From Mariniphaga sp041687255 (lineage in GTDB: Bacteria; Bacteroidota; Bacteroidia; Bacteroidales; Prolixibacteraceae): a stretch of DNA of 64,000 nt. The stretch covers positions 124,001 through 188,000 of the forward strand of contig JAWLCL010000005.1 in the NCBI GenBank assembly GCA_041687255.1. Direction: 5' to 3'. Within the stretch, counting starts at the first letter, position 1; each line of letters starts with the position of its first letter. This document shows, one piece after another, positions 36,358-45,919 of the stretch. Made by a program: the position numbers and the translations under genes. Under the pieces are notes generated by a model. It was not told where the DNA came from. It worked only from the letters and a program-made list of their open reading frames with translations, and searched no databases.

Positions 36358-37182
36358 CTATACAGAGATTCCCTGCAGGCAATCGATTGGATTTTTGTAT
36401 TTGAATTTATAATTCAATCGTTTTTGCAGCTTATCGCTGTTTATAATCTTGTGATTTTCCGTGCGGTTGATGAATTTTGGTGCCGGAAGACCGCTTACCA
36501 CAGAAGCTTTCCGGTAAAATTCTTCGCGTAAGGGATGTTCGGGGCAGCAGGCATTAAAAATTTCACCCCAGAAGTTGTTTTCAATAATTTCAGCAAGAAT
36601 GTTTACACAATCGGTACTATGAATCATATTTACAGGCACCTTTCCCGGGATATTACTTTTACCGGCAAAATACCTTGCGGGGTTTCGTCCGGGACCTATC
36701 AATCCACAAAACCGGACTACCGTGGTTGAAAAGGTTTTTTCCGCAAACAGCAGGTTTTCGGCCTTAAGCAATGCCCGGCCGGCAGGCTTTTCAGGCATTC
36801 CCTCCTCACCTTCCCTAACTTCAGTGTTAAGCGATTCGTAAACCGATGTGGAAGAAATGAATAGTACCCTGGGAACATGAAATTGTTTTACCAGCTTTAT
36901 AACTTCAGCTATCTGTCCGGGAAAAAATGTTTCTACATTTGCATTGCCCTGCGGCGGAAGGGATACCACTACAATAGGGGTATCGAAAAAAGCCTCTGAC
37001 CCCATATTTACTGTGCCGGGTTCAATGTTAATGTAAACAGGTTTAATTTCTGCTTCAGCAAGTTCAAAAATACGTGAAGGAGTGGTGGTAGAGCCATATA
37101 CCCGGTATCCTTTTGAAATCAGATTTTTTCCAAGCTGGATACCTAACCAGCCACAACCAAGAATAGAAACTGTTTTTTGCAT
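36358..37182 (-). CDS. YeeZ-like NAD(P)-dependent SDR
   Basis: 274 residues. The N-terminus VSILGCGWLGIQLGKNLISK carries a dinucleotide-binding GxGxxG, and the FISSTSVYESLN segment resembles the active-site region of extended SDRs such as YeeZ. The sequence then departs from classical epimerases, as in atypical SDR family members. Cofactor binding is likely; the substrate is unknown. It is divergent from the isomerase gene. Confidence 0.82.
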   Translation of the reverse strand: MQKTVSILGCGWLGIQLGKNLISKGYRVYGSTTTPSRIFELAEAEIKPVYINIEPGTVNMGSEAFFDTPIVVVSLPPQGNANVETFFPGQIAEVIKLVKQFHVPRVLFISSTSVYESLNTEVREGEEGMPEKPAGRALLKAENLLFAEKTFSTTVVRFCGLIGPGRNPARYFAGKSNIPGKVPVNMIHSTDCVNILAEIIENNFWGEIFNACCPEHPLREEFYRKASVVSGLPAPKFINRTENHKIINSDKLQKRLNYKFKYKNPIDCLQGISV

Positions 37183-37405
37183 ATTTCAGATGTTTCCGCG
37201 GGTGTTTTTAATTACCGTTGCTCAGGTTATCCAATATAGTGAAATTTCAGGATTAATTCCTATATTAGCGTGTACTTTTTTTTAATAAAATCTCACTTTG
37301 CAGGTAATACAAATGTCATATTTGTTGTGGTCATAAATTCACTATTTGTTTAATTGCATCTATTCTGTAAAAAAACAGTTTAAAAAAAAGAGTAAACCAA
37401 CAGTT

Positions 37406-38269
37406 ATGCGTACGATATTATTTTTTATAGTTGTATCGGTTGCTACAGGAATTTTATCCGGGTGTCAGGGTACGGGCAGCATTCAGTCGGACATGGAAAA
37501 TTACTATGCATGGTGCATTGTGCCTTTCGACAATCAGGAACGAACCCCTGAACAAAGGATTGAAATGTTAAAGGACCTGGGGTTCCGTGCTTATGCATAC
37601 GACTGGAGGGAACAGCACCTGCCCCAAATGGCCCGTGAGTTACAATTGGCCAGGGATAATAATATCGATATAACTGCCGTATGGATGTGGCTCGACAAAA
37701 ATGACGCTGCCGGTAATCTTTCCGAAAACAACCGCAAGGTACTGGAAGCATTGGCAGAAACACACCTTAAAACTCAGATATGGATTAGTTTTCCGGAAGA
37801 TTACTTTACCGGATTGGATGAGGAAGAAAAGCTTGAAAAAGCTGCCGAAATGATCTCTTATGTAAGCCTGGAGGCGGAAGATCTTGGATGCAGAATCGGT
37901 TTGTACAACCATGGCGGCTGGTTTGGCAGGCCTGAGAGCCTGGTACGTATAATTGAATCAATGCCCAAACTCGATATTGGCATTGTTTTTAATTTTCACC
38001 ATGCCCACGATATGATTGATGAATTTGCTGAATTGGTAAAAATAATGAAACCGTACCTGTGGGCTGTCAACCTGAACGGTATGAATCCAGATGGCCCTAA
38101 AATTCTGCCAATAGGCAGCGGGGAAAAAGAGGCGGAAATGATTGCTGTACTTGAAGAAAATGGCTATCATGGCCCCTATGGAATCCTGGGACATGTGGAA
38201 GATGCTGATGTAAAAAAAGTGTTAAGTGAGAATCTAAAAGGATTGCAAACCCTTCCTGTCTATAACTAA
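37406..38269 (+). CDS. Lipoprotein TIM-barrel sugar isomerase/epimerase
   Basis: 287 residues from the ATG at 37406, which places a lipobox (ILSGC) about 18 residues in; the ATG at 37346 adds 20 unlikely residues. The rest matches the xylose isomerase-like/AP-endonuclease-2 TIM barrel, with GLYNHGGWFGRPESLVRIIE and IVFNFHHAHDMIDE, plausible metal ligands His/Glu/His. Secreted members accompany sugar oxidation systems. The reaction is not known; no close partner is adjacent. Confidence 0.85.
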   Translation: MRTILFFIVVSVATGILSGCQGTGSIQSDMENYYAWCIVPFDNQERTPEQRIEMLKDLGFRAYAYDWREQHLPQMARELQLARDNNIDITAVWMWLDKNDAAGNLSENNRKVLEALAETHLKTQIWISFPEDYFTGLDEEEKLEKAAEMISYVSLEAEDLGCRIGLYNHGGWFGRPESLVRIIESMPKLDIGIVFNFHHAHDMIDEFAELVKIMKPYLWAVNLNGMNPDGPKILPIGSGEKEAEMIAVLEENGYHGPYGILGHVEDADVKKVLSENLKGLQTLPVYN

Positions 38270-38465
38270 AAACCTGATTAATATCAACCCGCTTCATTTT
38301 TCAGATTGATTAATAAATGGTATTTTTCGGCATCAAAATTACATGTTTGGTTAACAATTAGTTATAGATTATTACCAAAACTGCATTTAATAACGATTCA
38401 TACTGAATAACAGTTAATTATTTTTCGTAAATTTCCTGTTACAATGATCAATCTTTATACAGGAG

Positions 38466-41400
38466 ATGCAGGCAAAGAAAAAGGGATCGGGTGTGAAGGA
38501 AGAAAATGTTAATTATGAGGTTTGGATAAAAGCGATACTTGAAAATTCGCTGATGGGTATTTTTATCCTGAAATCAATTCGGGACGACAATGGACAAATA
38601 GTTGATTTTGAAATTGTTCATGTTAACTCAAAAGCTGAAGAAGCCCTCAAACGTAATTCACTTGCCGGGAAAAGCTTACTTAAAGAGTTTCCCGGAAAAA
38701 CACATTCAGGATTATTTGATCGTTATGTGGAAGTTGCTGAAACCGGTAAGCCCTGGGAAGATGAAATCTTTTACAACTATGAAGGATATGAATACTGGAC
38801 GGCAGTGAAAGCCATAAAACTGGAGGACGGCTGCCTTGTAACCTATTCCGATATTACTGAACAAAATAAAGCGCAACTTCAGTTGGCTTATCATAAAGAA
38901 TTATTGCAGGTTACACTCGACAGTTCCCCCAATTACATCCAGGTATTTAAAGCTGTAAGAGATGATAATGGAAAAATTACTGACTTTATTTGTATACTGC
39001 AAAATAAGGCTTCCATAGAAGCTTTGGGAGAGGTTAAAGGGAAACATATACTTAAAACAAATCCGGGAGTAAAAGAATCAGGTATTTTCGATCGTATTGT
39101 ACGGGTTACCGAAACAGGAGTCCCTGAACAGGCGGAGCTGAATTACCAATACGAGCAATTTAACAACTGGTTCTTTCAGTCGGTAACAAAATTAGGCGAC
39201 GGCGTTGCAACTACGGTTGCAGATATTACTGAAAAGAAAAAAAGGGAACTGGAGTTACTTCAGTTAAAAGAAGATTTAAAGAATAAAGCAATTGACCGTT
39301 ACAATGCTCTATTTAATTCCATTGACCAGGGATTTTGTACAATTAAGGTCAAATTCGATAAAGAAAACAAGCCTCTAGACTATCAGTTTCTTGAGGTAAG
39401 TCCTTCATTTGAATATCATACCGGCATTAAAAATGGGAAAGGGAGATGGATGCGTGAGATTGCTGATAGCCAGGATAAATTCTGGTTTCAAAAATATGGC
39501 TCAGTTGCGCTTACACGAAAATCAGAGCGGTTTGATTATTTCTCTACTCCTTTGAAACGTTGGTGGAGTGTATATGCATTTCCGATTGATGAACCGGAAC
39601 TAAGACATGTAGGCGTTTTGTTTTATGACATTACTGCACGTAAAAAGGAGGAAGAGGAAAAAGAAAAATTGTTTCAAAAAATTGCAAGGGAGAAAGCTGT
39701 TTTAACTGCCACACTTGAAGCCCTTCCCTTAGCTGTTTGGATTGCTGACACTGAGGGGAAAATCATTCAAAGTAATAAACAGACAGAAAGTCTCTGGGGT
39801 AAAGAGGGAAGTAATGCCTCCGGTATTGAAGATTATGAAAGATTCAAAGGATTTTGGCCCGGTACCGGGAAACAGCTTAAACCAGAAGAATGGGCCATGG
39901 CGCGTGCACTCACCAAAGGTGAAACGGTTATTGAAGAAGAAATAGAAATACGACGGTTTGATGGAAAAAAGTCTTATATTTTGAATAATGCAGCTCCGAT
40001 TCGGGATAAGTCGGGAAGAATTATTGGCGGAGTAACAGTAGAGCAGGATATTACCGAAAGAAAAGAAATAGAACAAAAAATTAAAGCTGCGGAAGCAAGA
40101 AATGCTTTTTTGCTCAAATTATCCGATACCCTGCATTATATTGAAGACCCCATTCAGGTTCAATTTAAGACTGCACAAATGCTTGGCGAGCATATGGGTG
40201 CCAACAGGGTTGGTTATGCTGAAGATACAGGTGACGAAAAAACTGTATACGTCACTAAAAGTTATAACAATGGTGTACCTGAAATGGAAGGTATTTATAA
40301 GTATGATGATTATGGCGCCTCACTGCTTGAAGAGTTGCAGCAAGGCCGCACAGTTATACATGAAGACATTGAAGGAAATCCAACGCTCACATCGAAAGAA
40401 AAAGAAGAACATCGTTTATTGCAGTTAGGAGCAAATGTTATTAAACCCATTTTAAAAATGGGTAAGCTTACTGCATTGTTTTTTGTGAACTACAAAGAAA
40501 AACATAAATGGACCGCTGACGAAATTGAATTAATAAATGAAACTGCCGAGCGAACATGGGCAGCCGTAGAATGGGCCCGTGCTGAGGAAGCCCTTGCCAA
40601 ATCAGAAGAAAAATACAGAACCCGGCTTGAAAATGAGGTCGAAAAACGCACTTCAGAACTTTTGGAAAATAAGCATTTCACTCAGTTGATTACCGATTCA
40701 ATGCCCGATATTTTATTTGTTTACGACATTCAAAAATGGAAAATAATATATGTTAATAAAGGAATAACTGCGATTCTTGGTTATTCACCGGAAGAAGTTT
40801 ATGGTTCAGTCAGAAAAGATTTTGAAGCTATGCTTCATCCTGATGATTTGAAAAGGCGTATTAATGAAATGGCAAGGATGGTGAACTTAAAACCTCGCGA
40901 AGTACGGGAATCGGAATTCAGGATTAAAAACCGGGAGGGAAAAACACACTGGTTAAGCGTTCGCGATTTGTTCTTTAAAGCAGGAAAGGATGGGAAAACT
41001 ACACATGTTTTAAGCATTTGCCAGGATGTAACTGAAAAAATTAAGGTTATCGATGCTTATCGCAAAGAAAGAAACCGCAGCAAGGAACTAAAAAGAATGA
41101 ATGAAGTGATGGATACATTCGTTTTTGCTGCCGCCCACGATTTAAAAGCACCGGTTTCAAATTTAAAAATGCTTAACGAAGTTATTGAAAATACGCAGGA
41201 TGAGGAAAAGCAACTTTTGCTGCAAAAAAAGTATCCTGAAATTGTAAAAACACTTGACCTAACCATTTCTGGGTTGGTTAAAGTACTTGCTGTAGAAAAA
41301 GATTTTGTTGCCGGCACAAAACGGGTTCACTTTCAAAAAGTATTTGCCAAGGTATCGAAAGAGCTATATGATGAAATACAAAGAACTGAACCTGAAATTC

Positions 41401-41777
41401 ATACCGATTTTTCAGAGTGCAAATCCATTGTTTACATTGAAACTTATGTGTTCAGCATTTTCAGAAATATGCTCAGCAATGCAATGAAGTTCAGAGCGAG
41501 TGATAAGAAACTAAAGATTAATATCCGTTCCGGCTGCGAAAAAAAATATGTATGGCTTTCATTTTCTGATAATGGCACAGGCATCGATTTAAAGCAATTT
41601 GGAGGGGATATGTTCAAACCATTTAAGCGTTTTTCTTCTAACTCCCAGGGCAGTGGCCTCGGGTTGCACCTTGTAAAAAGCATAGTAACAAAAAACGGAG
41701 GCGACATTAAAGTAGAAAGTAAGAAATCGGAAGGAACCACGTTTAAGATTTTTATGGTGCCTTATAATGAAGAATAA
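38466..41777 (+). CDS. Soluble multi-PAS/GAF sensor histidine kinase
   Basis: 1103 residues with no transmembrane helix, so a cytoplasmic sensor. In order: PAS (about 20-130), PAS (about 145-255), PAS (about 280-390), PAS (about 415-530), GAF (about 550-700), PAS (about 740-860), then a His-kinase transmitter. The phospho-acceptor is H891 in FAAAHDLKAPV. The ATPase domain has N, G1 and G2 boxes (NAMKF, DNGTGIDL, GSGLGLHLV). The first two PAS units are very similar to each other and may be a duplication. It overlaps the next receiver gene by 11 bp, a clear two-component pair. Ligands are unknown. Confidence 0.92.
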   Translation: MQAKKKGSGVKEENVNYEVWIKAILENSLMGIFILKSIRDDNGQIVDFEIVHVNSKAEEALKRNSLAGKSLLKEFPGKTHSGLFDRYVEVAETGKPWEDEIFYNYEGYEYWTAVKAIKLEDGCLVTYSDITEQNKAQLQLAYHKELLQVTLDSSPNYIQVFKAVRDDNGKITDFICILQNKASIEALGEVKGKHILKTNPGVKESGIFDRIVRVTETGVPEQAELNYQYEQFNNWFFQSVTKLGDGVATTVADITEKKKRELELLQLKEDLKNKAIDRYNALFNSIDQGFCTIKVKFDKENKPLDYQFLEVSPSFEYHTGIKNGKGRWMREIADSQDKFWFQKYGSVALTRKSERFDYFSTPLKRWWSVYAFPIDEPELRHVGVLFYDITARKKEEEEKEKLFQKIAREKAVLTATLEALPLAVWIADTEGKIIQSNKQTESLWGKEGSNASGIEDYERFKGFWPGTGKQLKPEEWAMARALTKGETVIEEEIEIRRFDGKKSYILNNAAPIRDKSGRIIGGVTVEQDITERKEIEQKIKAAEARNAFLLKLSDTLHYIEDPIQVQFKTAQMLGEHMGANRVGYAEDTGDEKTVYVTKSYNNGVPEMEGIYKYDDYGASLLEELQQGRTVIHEDIEGNPTLTSKEKEEHRLLQLGANVIKPILKMGKLTALFFVNYKEKHKWTADEIELINETAERTWAAVEWARAEEALAKSEEKYRTRLENEVEKRTSELLENKHFTQLITDSMPDILFVYDIQKWKIIYVNKGITAILGYSPEEVYGSVRKDFEAMLHPDDLKRRINEMARMVNLKPREVRESEFRIKNREGKTHWLSVRDLFFKAGKDGKTTHVLSICQDVTEKIKVIDAYRKERNRSKELKRMNEVMDTFVFAAAHDLKAPVSNLKMLNEVIENTQDEEKQLLLQKKYPEIVKTLDLTISGLVKVLAVEKDFVAGTKRVHFQKVFAKVSKELYDEIQRTEPEIHTDFSECKSIVYIETYVFSIFRNMLSNAMKFRASDKKLKINIRSGCEKKYVWLSFSDNGTGIDLKQFGGDMFKPFKRFSSNSQGSGLGLHLVKSIVTKNGGDIKVESKKSEGTTFKIFMVPYNEE

Positions 41778-42177
41778 AATGATAAAAATATTACTGCTAG
41801 ATGACGATGAATTGGCAAATGAGCTGGTTGTGTTTATTCTGGAGCTGGCAGATATTAAAGACTATCACATTTGTACATCAGGGGTTAAGGCTCTTGAATA
41901 CCTGAAAATGTGCAGTAGTGAAAACAATTTTCCCGACGTGATATTTGTCGACATCAACATGCCCGGAATGAACGGTTTTGAATTTATCGAGCATTATGAA
42001 AGGGATTATAGGGAACGCAGTCCTGAAAGCCGTGTCATACTTCTGACAAATTCTGTTCTTGCAAATGAAAAAAAACAGGCCATGCAGCATGAGTCAGTTC
42101 ACGGGTTCTGGAATAAACCCCTGACGCATGAGCGGCTTAAAAAACTGGTTGATTCAATTGTTGCTGAAAAACAATAG
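41767..42177 (+). CDS. Single-domain response regulator
   Basis: 136 residues, or 132 if the second ATG at 41779 (1 bp after the kinase stop) is used. A receiver domain only: acidic pocket LLLDDDE, phospho-Asp D62 in VIFVDINMPGMNG, Thr in ILLTNS and Lys in NKPLTHE. There is no output domain, so it either inhibits a partner, shuttles phosphate or acts through protein contact. It is probably the partner of the overlapping kinase. Confidence 0.93.
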   Translation: MKNKMIKILLLDDDELANELVVFILELADIKDYHICTSGVKALEYLKMCSSENNFPDVIFVDINMPGMNGFEFIEHYERDYRERSPESRVILLTNSVLANEKKQAMQHESVHGFWNKPLTHERLKKLVDSIVAEKQ

Positions 42178-42384
42178 TACGTTTTTCTCCTGTATTACCT
42201 GAATGTGGTTCAAAGGAAATGGTATGCTGTTAAAAACTGGTTCCCTGTTGTTTCTGCAGCTATCCAATACTGTTTGGCTTTATTCCGCACCAACCGGTGA
42301 CTGGAATTTATAGGACAGGTTGCCTTCCGGGAAAGCTTAAGGAAAAAAAATCTGTTATCTTAGCAGACTTCAAAAGCGATTTAG

Positions 42385-43179
42385 ATGAATTTTTCAGGCA
42401 AAAATATATGGGTAACCGGTGCATCATCAGGCATAGGAAAAGAAGTTGCCATTGAATTGTCGAAGTACAATGTCCACCTTATCCTGTCAGGCCGGAATGA
42501 ATCATCGTTGATTGATACGGCTTCCATTTGCGAAAAAATGGGAAGTTCAGTATTAATTGCACCTTTTGATTTAGCCGTGGAAGATTCAATAAACAGGGCA
42601 GCAAAAGAAGTACTTTCACAGGGATTAATTCCCGATTGCCTGTTTCATTTTGGGGGAATAAGCCAACGTTCACTGGTACATGAAACACCGTTGGAGGTTG
42701 ACCGTAAAATATTCGAGGTGAATTTTTTCGGTACCATAGCGCTAACCAAGGCAGTATTGCCTGCTATGATTGAAAAAGGAGGCGGGCTGATAGCAGTAAC
42801 CTCAAGTGTGGTTGGCAAATTTGGTTTTCCTTACCGGTCGGCATACTCAGCATCAAAACATGCCTTGCATGGTTTTTTTGAAAGCCTCAGAGCCGAGAGC
42901 AAAAATAGCAACATACGGGTTTCGGTTATAATACCCGGACGTATACGGACTGCCATTTCATACAATGCCATCAAAAAGGACGGTACTGCCCACGGGCAAA
43001 TGGATGAAGGGCTGGCTCTTGGAATGGCACCCGAAAAAAGTGCCCGCATTATTGTTCGAAAATTAAAGAAGGAACGTAAGGAAATTTTGGTTGGCGGAAA
43101 AGAAATTTCTATGGTTTACATCCGCCGGTTTTTTCCAAAATTGTATTATTTTTTAGCGTCAAAACTTAAACCTTTATAG
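42385..43179 (+). CDS. Short-chain dehydrogenase/reductase
   Basis: 264 residues of the classical SDR family. NAD(P) site WVTGASSGIGKEVAIELSK, a second motif HFGGIS, catalytic Ser in AVTSSVVGK and the YxxxK motif in YSASKHALHGF. The C-terminal part resembles DltE/YqjQ-like SDRs. It lies 15 bp upstream of the VOC gene. The substrate is not known. Confidence 0.92.
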   Translation: MNFSGKNIWVTGASSGIGKEVAIELSKYNVHLILSGRNESSLIDTASICEKMGSSVLIAPFDLAVEDSINRAAKEVLSQGLIPDCLFHFGGISQRSLVHETPLEVDRKIFEVNFFGTIALTKAVLPAMIEKGGGLIAVTSSVVGKFGFPYRSAYSASKHALHGFFESLRAESKNSNIRVSVIIPGRIRTAISYNAIKKDGTAHGQMDEGLALGMAPEKSARIIVRKLKKERKEILVGGKEISMVYIRRFFPKLYYFLASKLKPL

Positions 43180-43194
43180 CTTTACAGGAGTTTT

Positions 43195-44268
43195 ATGAGA
43201 AAAATGTCTGCGAAAATAAATGGCATACAGCAATTAGGAGTTGGTGTCAATAATCTTGATGAAGCATGGAAATGGTATCGCCAACATTTTGCAATGGATA
43301 TCCGTATATTCGAAGAAGAAGCCATTGCTGAACTTATGTTGCCTCATACAGGAGGCAAACCACGCCCACGGCATGCTGTTCTGGCCCTGAACATGAAAGG
43401 AGGAGGTGGCTTTGAAATCTGGCAGCACAAGGGAAAAACACCTGAATTCCCTAAGTTTGGGCTGCAGTTAGGCGATCTGGGCATATATATTGGCAAACTT
43501 AAATCGGATAATGTAAAAAAAGCCTACAATAAGTTTAAATCACAAGGCTTAGATGTCCTGGGAGAAATTACAAAGAATCCGGCAGGTGTAGAGCATTTCT
43601 TTATAAAGGACTACCTTGAAAACATTTGGGAAGTTGTTAGCCATCATGAAGTTTTCAGGCGCGAAAAATCGGTGACAGGTGGTGTATTGGGAGCTGTGAT
43701 TGGCGTGAAGAATATGGAGAAAAGCCTCAGCATTTACAGAGATGTTCTTCAATACGACAGAGTCGTTTATGACGAAAGTGGCAGCTTTGATGACTTAAAT
43801 ACCTTACCGGGAGGAAAAGGAAAATTCCGCAGAATACTGCTCGAACATTCCAACAGGCGAACCGGAGCTTTCAGCCCGCTTTTCGGGTCTACATGCATTG
43901 AACTGGTAGAGGCATCCGACCATAAGCCACGGGATATCTATGAAGGCAGAATATGGGGAGACCCAGGCTTCATTCACCTTTGCTTCGACATTAACGGTAT
44001 GGACATCATCCGGGAAAAAGTTAAACAAATGGGCTATCCGTTCACCGTTGACAGTGCCCGTAATCAGGATACTTTTGATATGGGTGAGGCTGCAGGTAAT
44101 TTTGCATACATACAGGCCCCGGAAGGAACTTTAATAGAATTCGTGGAAACACATAAGATACCTATCCTTGAAAAGATAGGCTGGACCATCGATTTCCGCA
44201 AAAGGGGAAGCCATCCGTTGCCGCAATGGCTGCTTAAGTTGTTCCGCTTCAAGCGGGTAAAAAAATAG
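43195..44268 (+). CDS. Double VOC-domain protein
   Basis: 357 residues. Two vicinal-oxygen-chelate units: residues about 5-150 (GIQQLGVGVNNLDEAWKWYR) and about 158-335 (AVIGVKNMEKSLSIYRDVL). The repeated layout resembles ring-cleavage or hydroxyphenylpyruvate dioxygenase-like families. Possible metal ligands include H in FIHLCFDI and E in TLIEFVETH. The preceding SDR and this gene form an operon. The reaction is not assignable. Confidence 0.85.
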   Translation: MRKMSAKINGIQQLGVGVNNLDEAWKWYRQHFAMDIRIFEEEAIAELMLPHTGGKPRPRHAVLALNMKGGGGFEIWQHKGKTPEFPKFGLQLGDLGIYIGKLKSDNVKKAYNKFKSQGLDVLGEITKNPAGVEHFFIKDYLENIWEVVSHHEVFRREKSVTGGVLGAVIGVKNMEKSLSIYRDVLQYDRVVYDESGSFDDLNTLPGGKGKFRRILLEHSNRRTGAFSPLFGSTCIELVEASDHKPRDIYEGRIWGDPGFIHLCFDINGMDIIREKVKQMGYPFTVDSARNQDTFDMGEAAGNFAYIQAPEGTLIEFVETHKIPILEKIGWTIDFRKRGSHPLPQWLLKLFRFKRVKK

Positions 44269-44273
44269 CAGTA

Positions 44274-45581
44274 CTAAAACAGGTAATTCAGGCCAATATA
44301 TAGTCCGCTGTCGCCATCCCTCTCATCGGCTGCAATGCCATAGTCAACGGCTATTATGAAGTTCTGGTTCATGGCGACACGCAATCCCGCACCATAGGAA
44401 AAATGCATGCTTTCTGCCCCGGGGTTAAAATATTCAGGAGGCAGTTGGTCATCGGGTAAAACCAAATCTATCCGGTCAAGTACCCGTCCGAAATCGGTAA
44501 AACCATTGAGTCCGAGATAAAAGTTGTTGTTCAAAAACATGAAACGGGCAAACTTCCAGCGGGCCTCAATATTCCCATAGAAAACACCATCACCCACCAC
44601 ACGGTTTCGGTTAATGCCCCTTAAGGTTTTCGAGCCCCCTAATCCTTCGGAAGTAGCTCCCCGCATTTCAGAAACAATGATCTGGGTCTGGTAGTAAAAA
44701 GGAGCCTGTCCGGCTATTGTCGACTGCCACGAAAGGCGGTAGGCCAGCGACAGGTCTTCCGGGATGATTGTGAAGTATTGACGATGTGTAATGTTGAACT
44801 TAGCAAAACTGCTTTCTGCACCAAGGAATTCAGGCACTCCAACAAAAGAAGCCTCGGTCCATATTCCCTGCATCGGATTTGGCCGGTTATCGCGGGTATC
44901 GTATACCAGGCCTGCTTTCAGCTCCGGCACGAAACCACCATCGGCTTCTTCCTGCGAAATGATTGCCCATTCCTGGTATTTCTCATAAAGCCCATCTACA
45001 TCAGGAAGCACCTCATCTCCCGACTTGCCTTCATTTAAACGGTCAATGTCTACAGGGCCTGTCTTAAAATTAAGAAGGTTAATGCCTGCCAGCCATTTCA
45101 GGTTTCTTCCAAAATAGGGCCCCTGCAAATCAACTTTGAACCTAAACAGCTTCCGGTCGTATTTATAGAACATCCTAGAAACATAATCCCCGCTGTCATC
45201 ATCAATCCAGCTGGAATTCACAACTGCTTCATAGCCATTGAATCCATAAAAATCGTATGCCTGATCGGAAAGATAGCTCAAATCTACAGTGGTTTGTATA
45301 CCTCTTATCAACCTGTCAGAATCGTAATAAAAACGGTTTATCCCACTGCCTTTTGTGTACCTTGATACCTCGAAATACAACGAATGGTCGTAAGCCGGAT
45401 AGCGGCTTCCATCGCCATAATCATATAAGTTCACAAGTGCACCGTATTGAAAGCCAAGATCCGAATCAAACGATATGCTTGGCAATGCCCCAAAATTCCA
45501 TCCGTCTTTTACAACATCATCCTGAGCATTTATAAAAGGTGAGAGAATAAAGAGAACTGCAAATAGATACAGGTTTTTCAT
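44274..45581 (-). CDS. BamA/TamA-like outer-membrane barrel
   Basis: 435 residues. Signal peptide (ends near FINAQ, residue 20), then a barrel without visible POTRA domains. The Omp85 signature loop is present as GGSKTLRGINRNRVVGDG, and the C-terminus ends in the beta-signal-like IGLNYLF. It is likely an Omp85-superfamily surface protein of unclear role. It is convergent with the VOC gene (5 bp apart), and copy 2 of the dispersed repeat sits immediately upstream. Confidence 0.88.
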   Translation of the reverse strand: MKNLYLFAVLFILSPFINAQDDVVKDGWNFGALPSISFDSDLGFQYGALVNLYDYGDGSRYPAYDHSLYFEVSRYTKGSGINRFYYDSDRLIRGIQTTVDLSYLSDQAYDFYGFNGYEAVVNSSWIDDDSGDYVSRMFYKYDRKLFRFKVDLQGPYFGRNLKWLAGINLLNFKTGPVDIDRLNEGKSGDEVLPDVDGLYEKYQEWAIISQEEADGGFVPELKAGLVYDTRDNRPNPMQGIWTEASFVGVPEFLGAESSFAKFNITHRQYFTIIPEDLSLAYRLSWQSTIAGQAPFYYQTQIIVSEMRGATSEGLGGSKTLRGINRNRVVGDGVFYGNIEARWKFARFMFLNNNFYLGLNGFTDFGRVLDRIDLVLPDDQLPPEYFNPGAESMHFSYGAGLRVAMNQNFIIAVDYGIAADERDGDSGLYIGLNYLF

Positions 45582-45919
45582 GTTATTTAAATTGTAAGTT
45601 TTTAATGATATAACATGCCTGCCTGTTCCGGCAGGCAGGGAATTCGCATGTCCCGATAACTATCGGGATAATAATCTCCGATTGGTATGTTTTACTACTC
45701 ATGCTCATTTCATAGTTAATTTACTTTAGAGAACATAATATTAGGTACATATAAAAAATTACAATATGTCCACTGATTAGTAAATACAAGATATAAAAAA
45801 GTACCATTTGTGATTCGTTTTAAACAAATAAAATGAGGAAGGGTTGGAATTAATTTATATTTTTAATACTTCTAACCATAAAAATAAGCAGAAGTAAAAT
45901 CTTATAAATCAATAAAAGT
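45582..45919. other. 338-bp divergent intergenic region
   Basis: Between the Omp85 gene (minus) and the GH109-type gene (plus). It carries the second copy of the dispersed repeat; the remainder is AT-rich with no recognised promoter box. Confidence 0.5.
45590..45710. repeat. Dispersed intergenic repeat, copy 2
   Basis: Palindrome at 45620-45641 with perfect 8-bp arms CCTGCCTG and CAGGCAGG around TTCCGG, followed by GAATTCGCATG. A second perfect hairpin, TCCCGATA-AC-TATCGGGA, is at 45653-45670 and is missing from copy 1. The end is CTCATGCTCATTT, as at 6.3 kb. Confidence 0.8.

Noticed and set aside
38712..38894. Antisense reading frames within the histidine kinase
   Set aside because: Opposite strand of a well-supported kinase gene, no independent signal.
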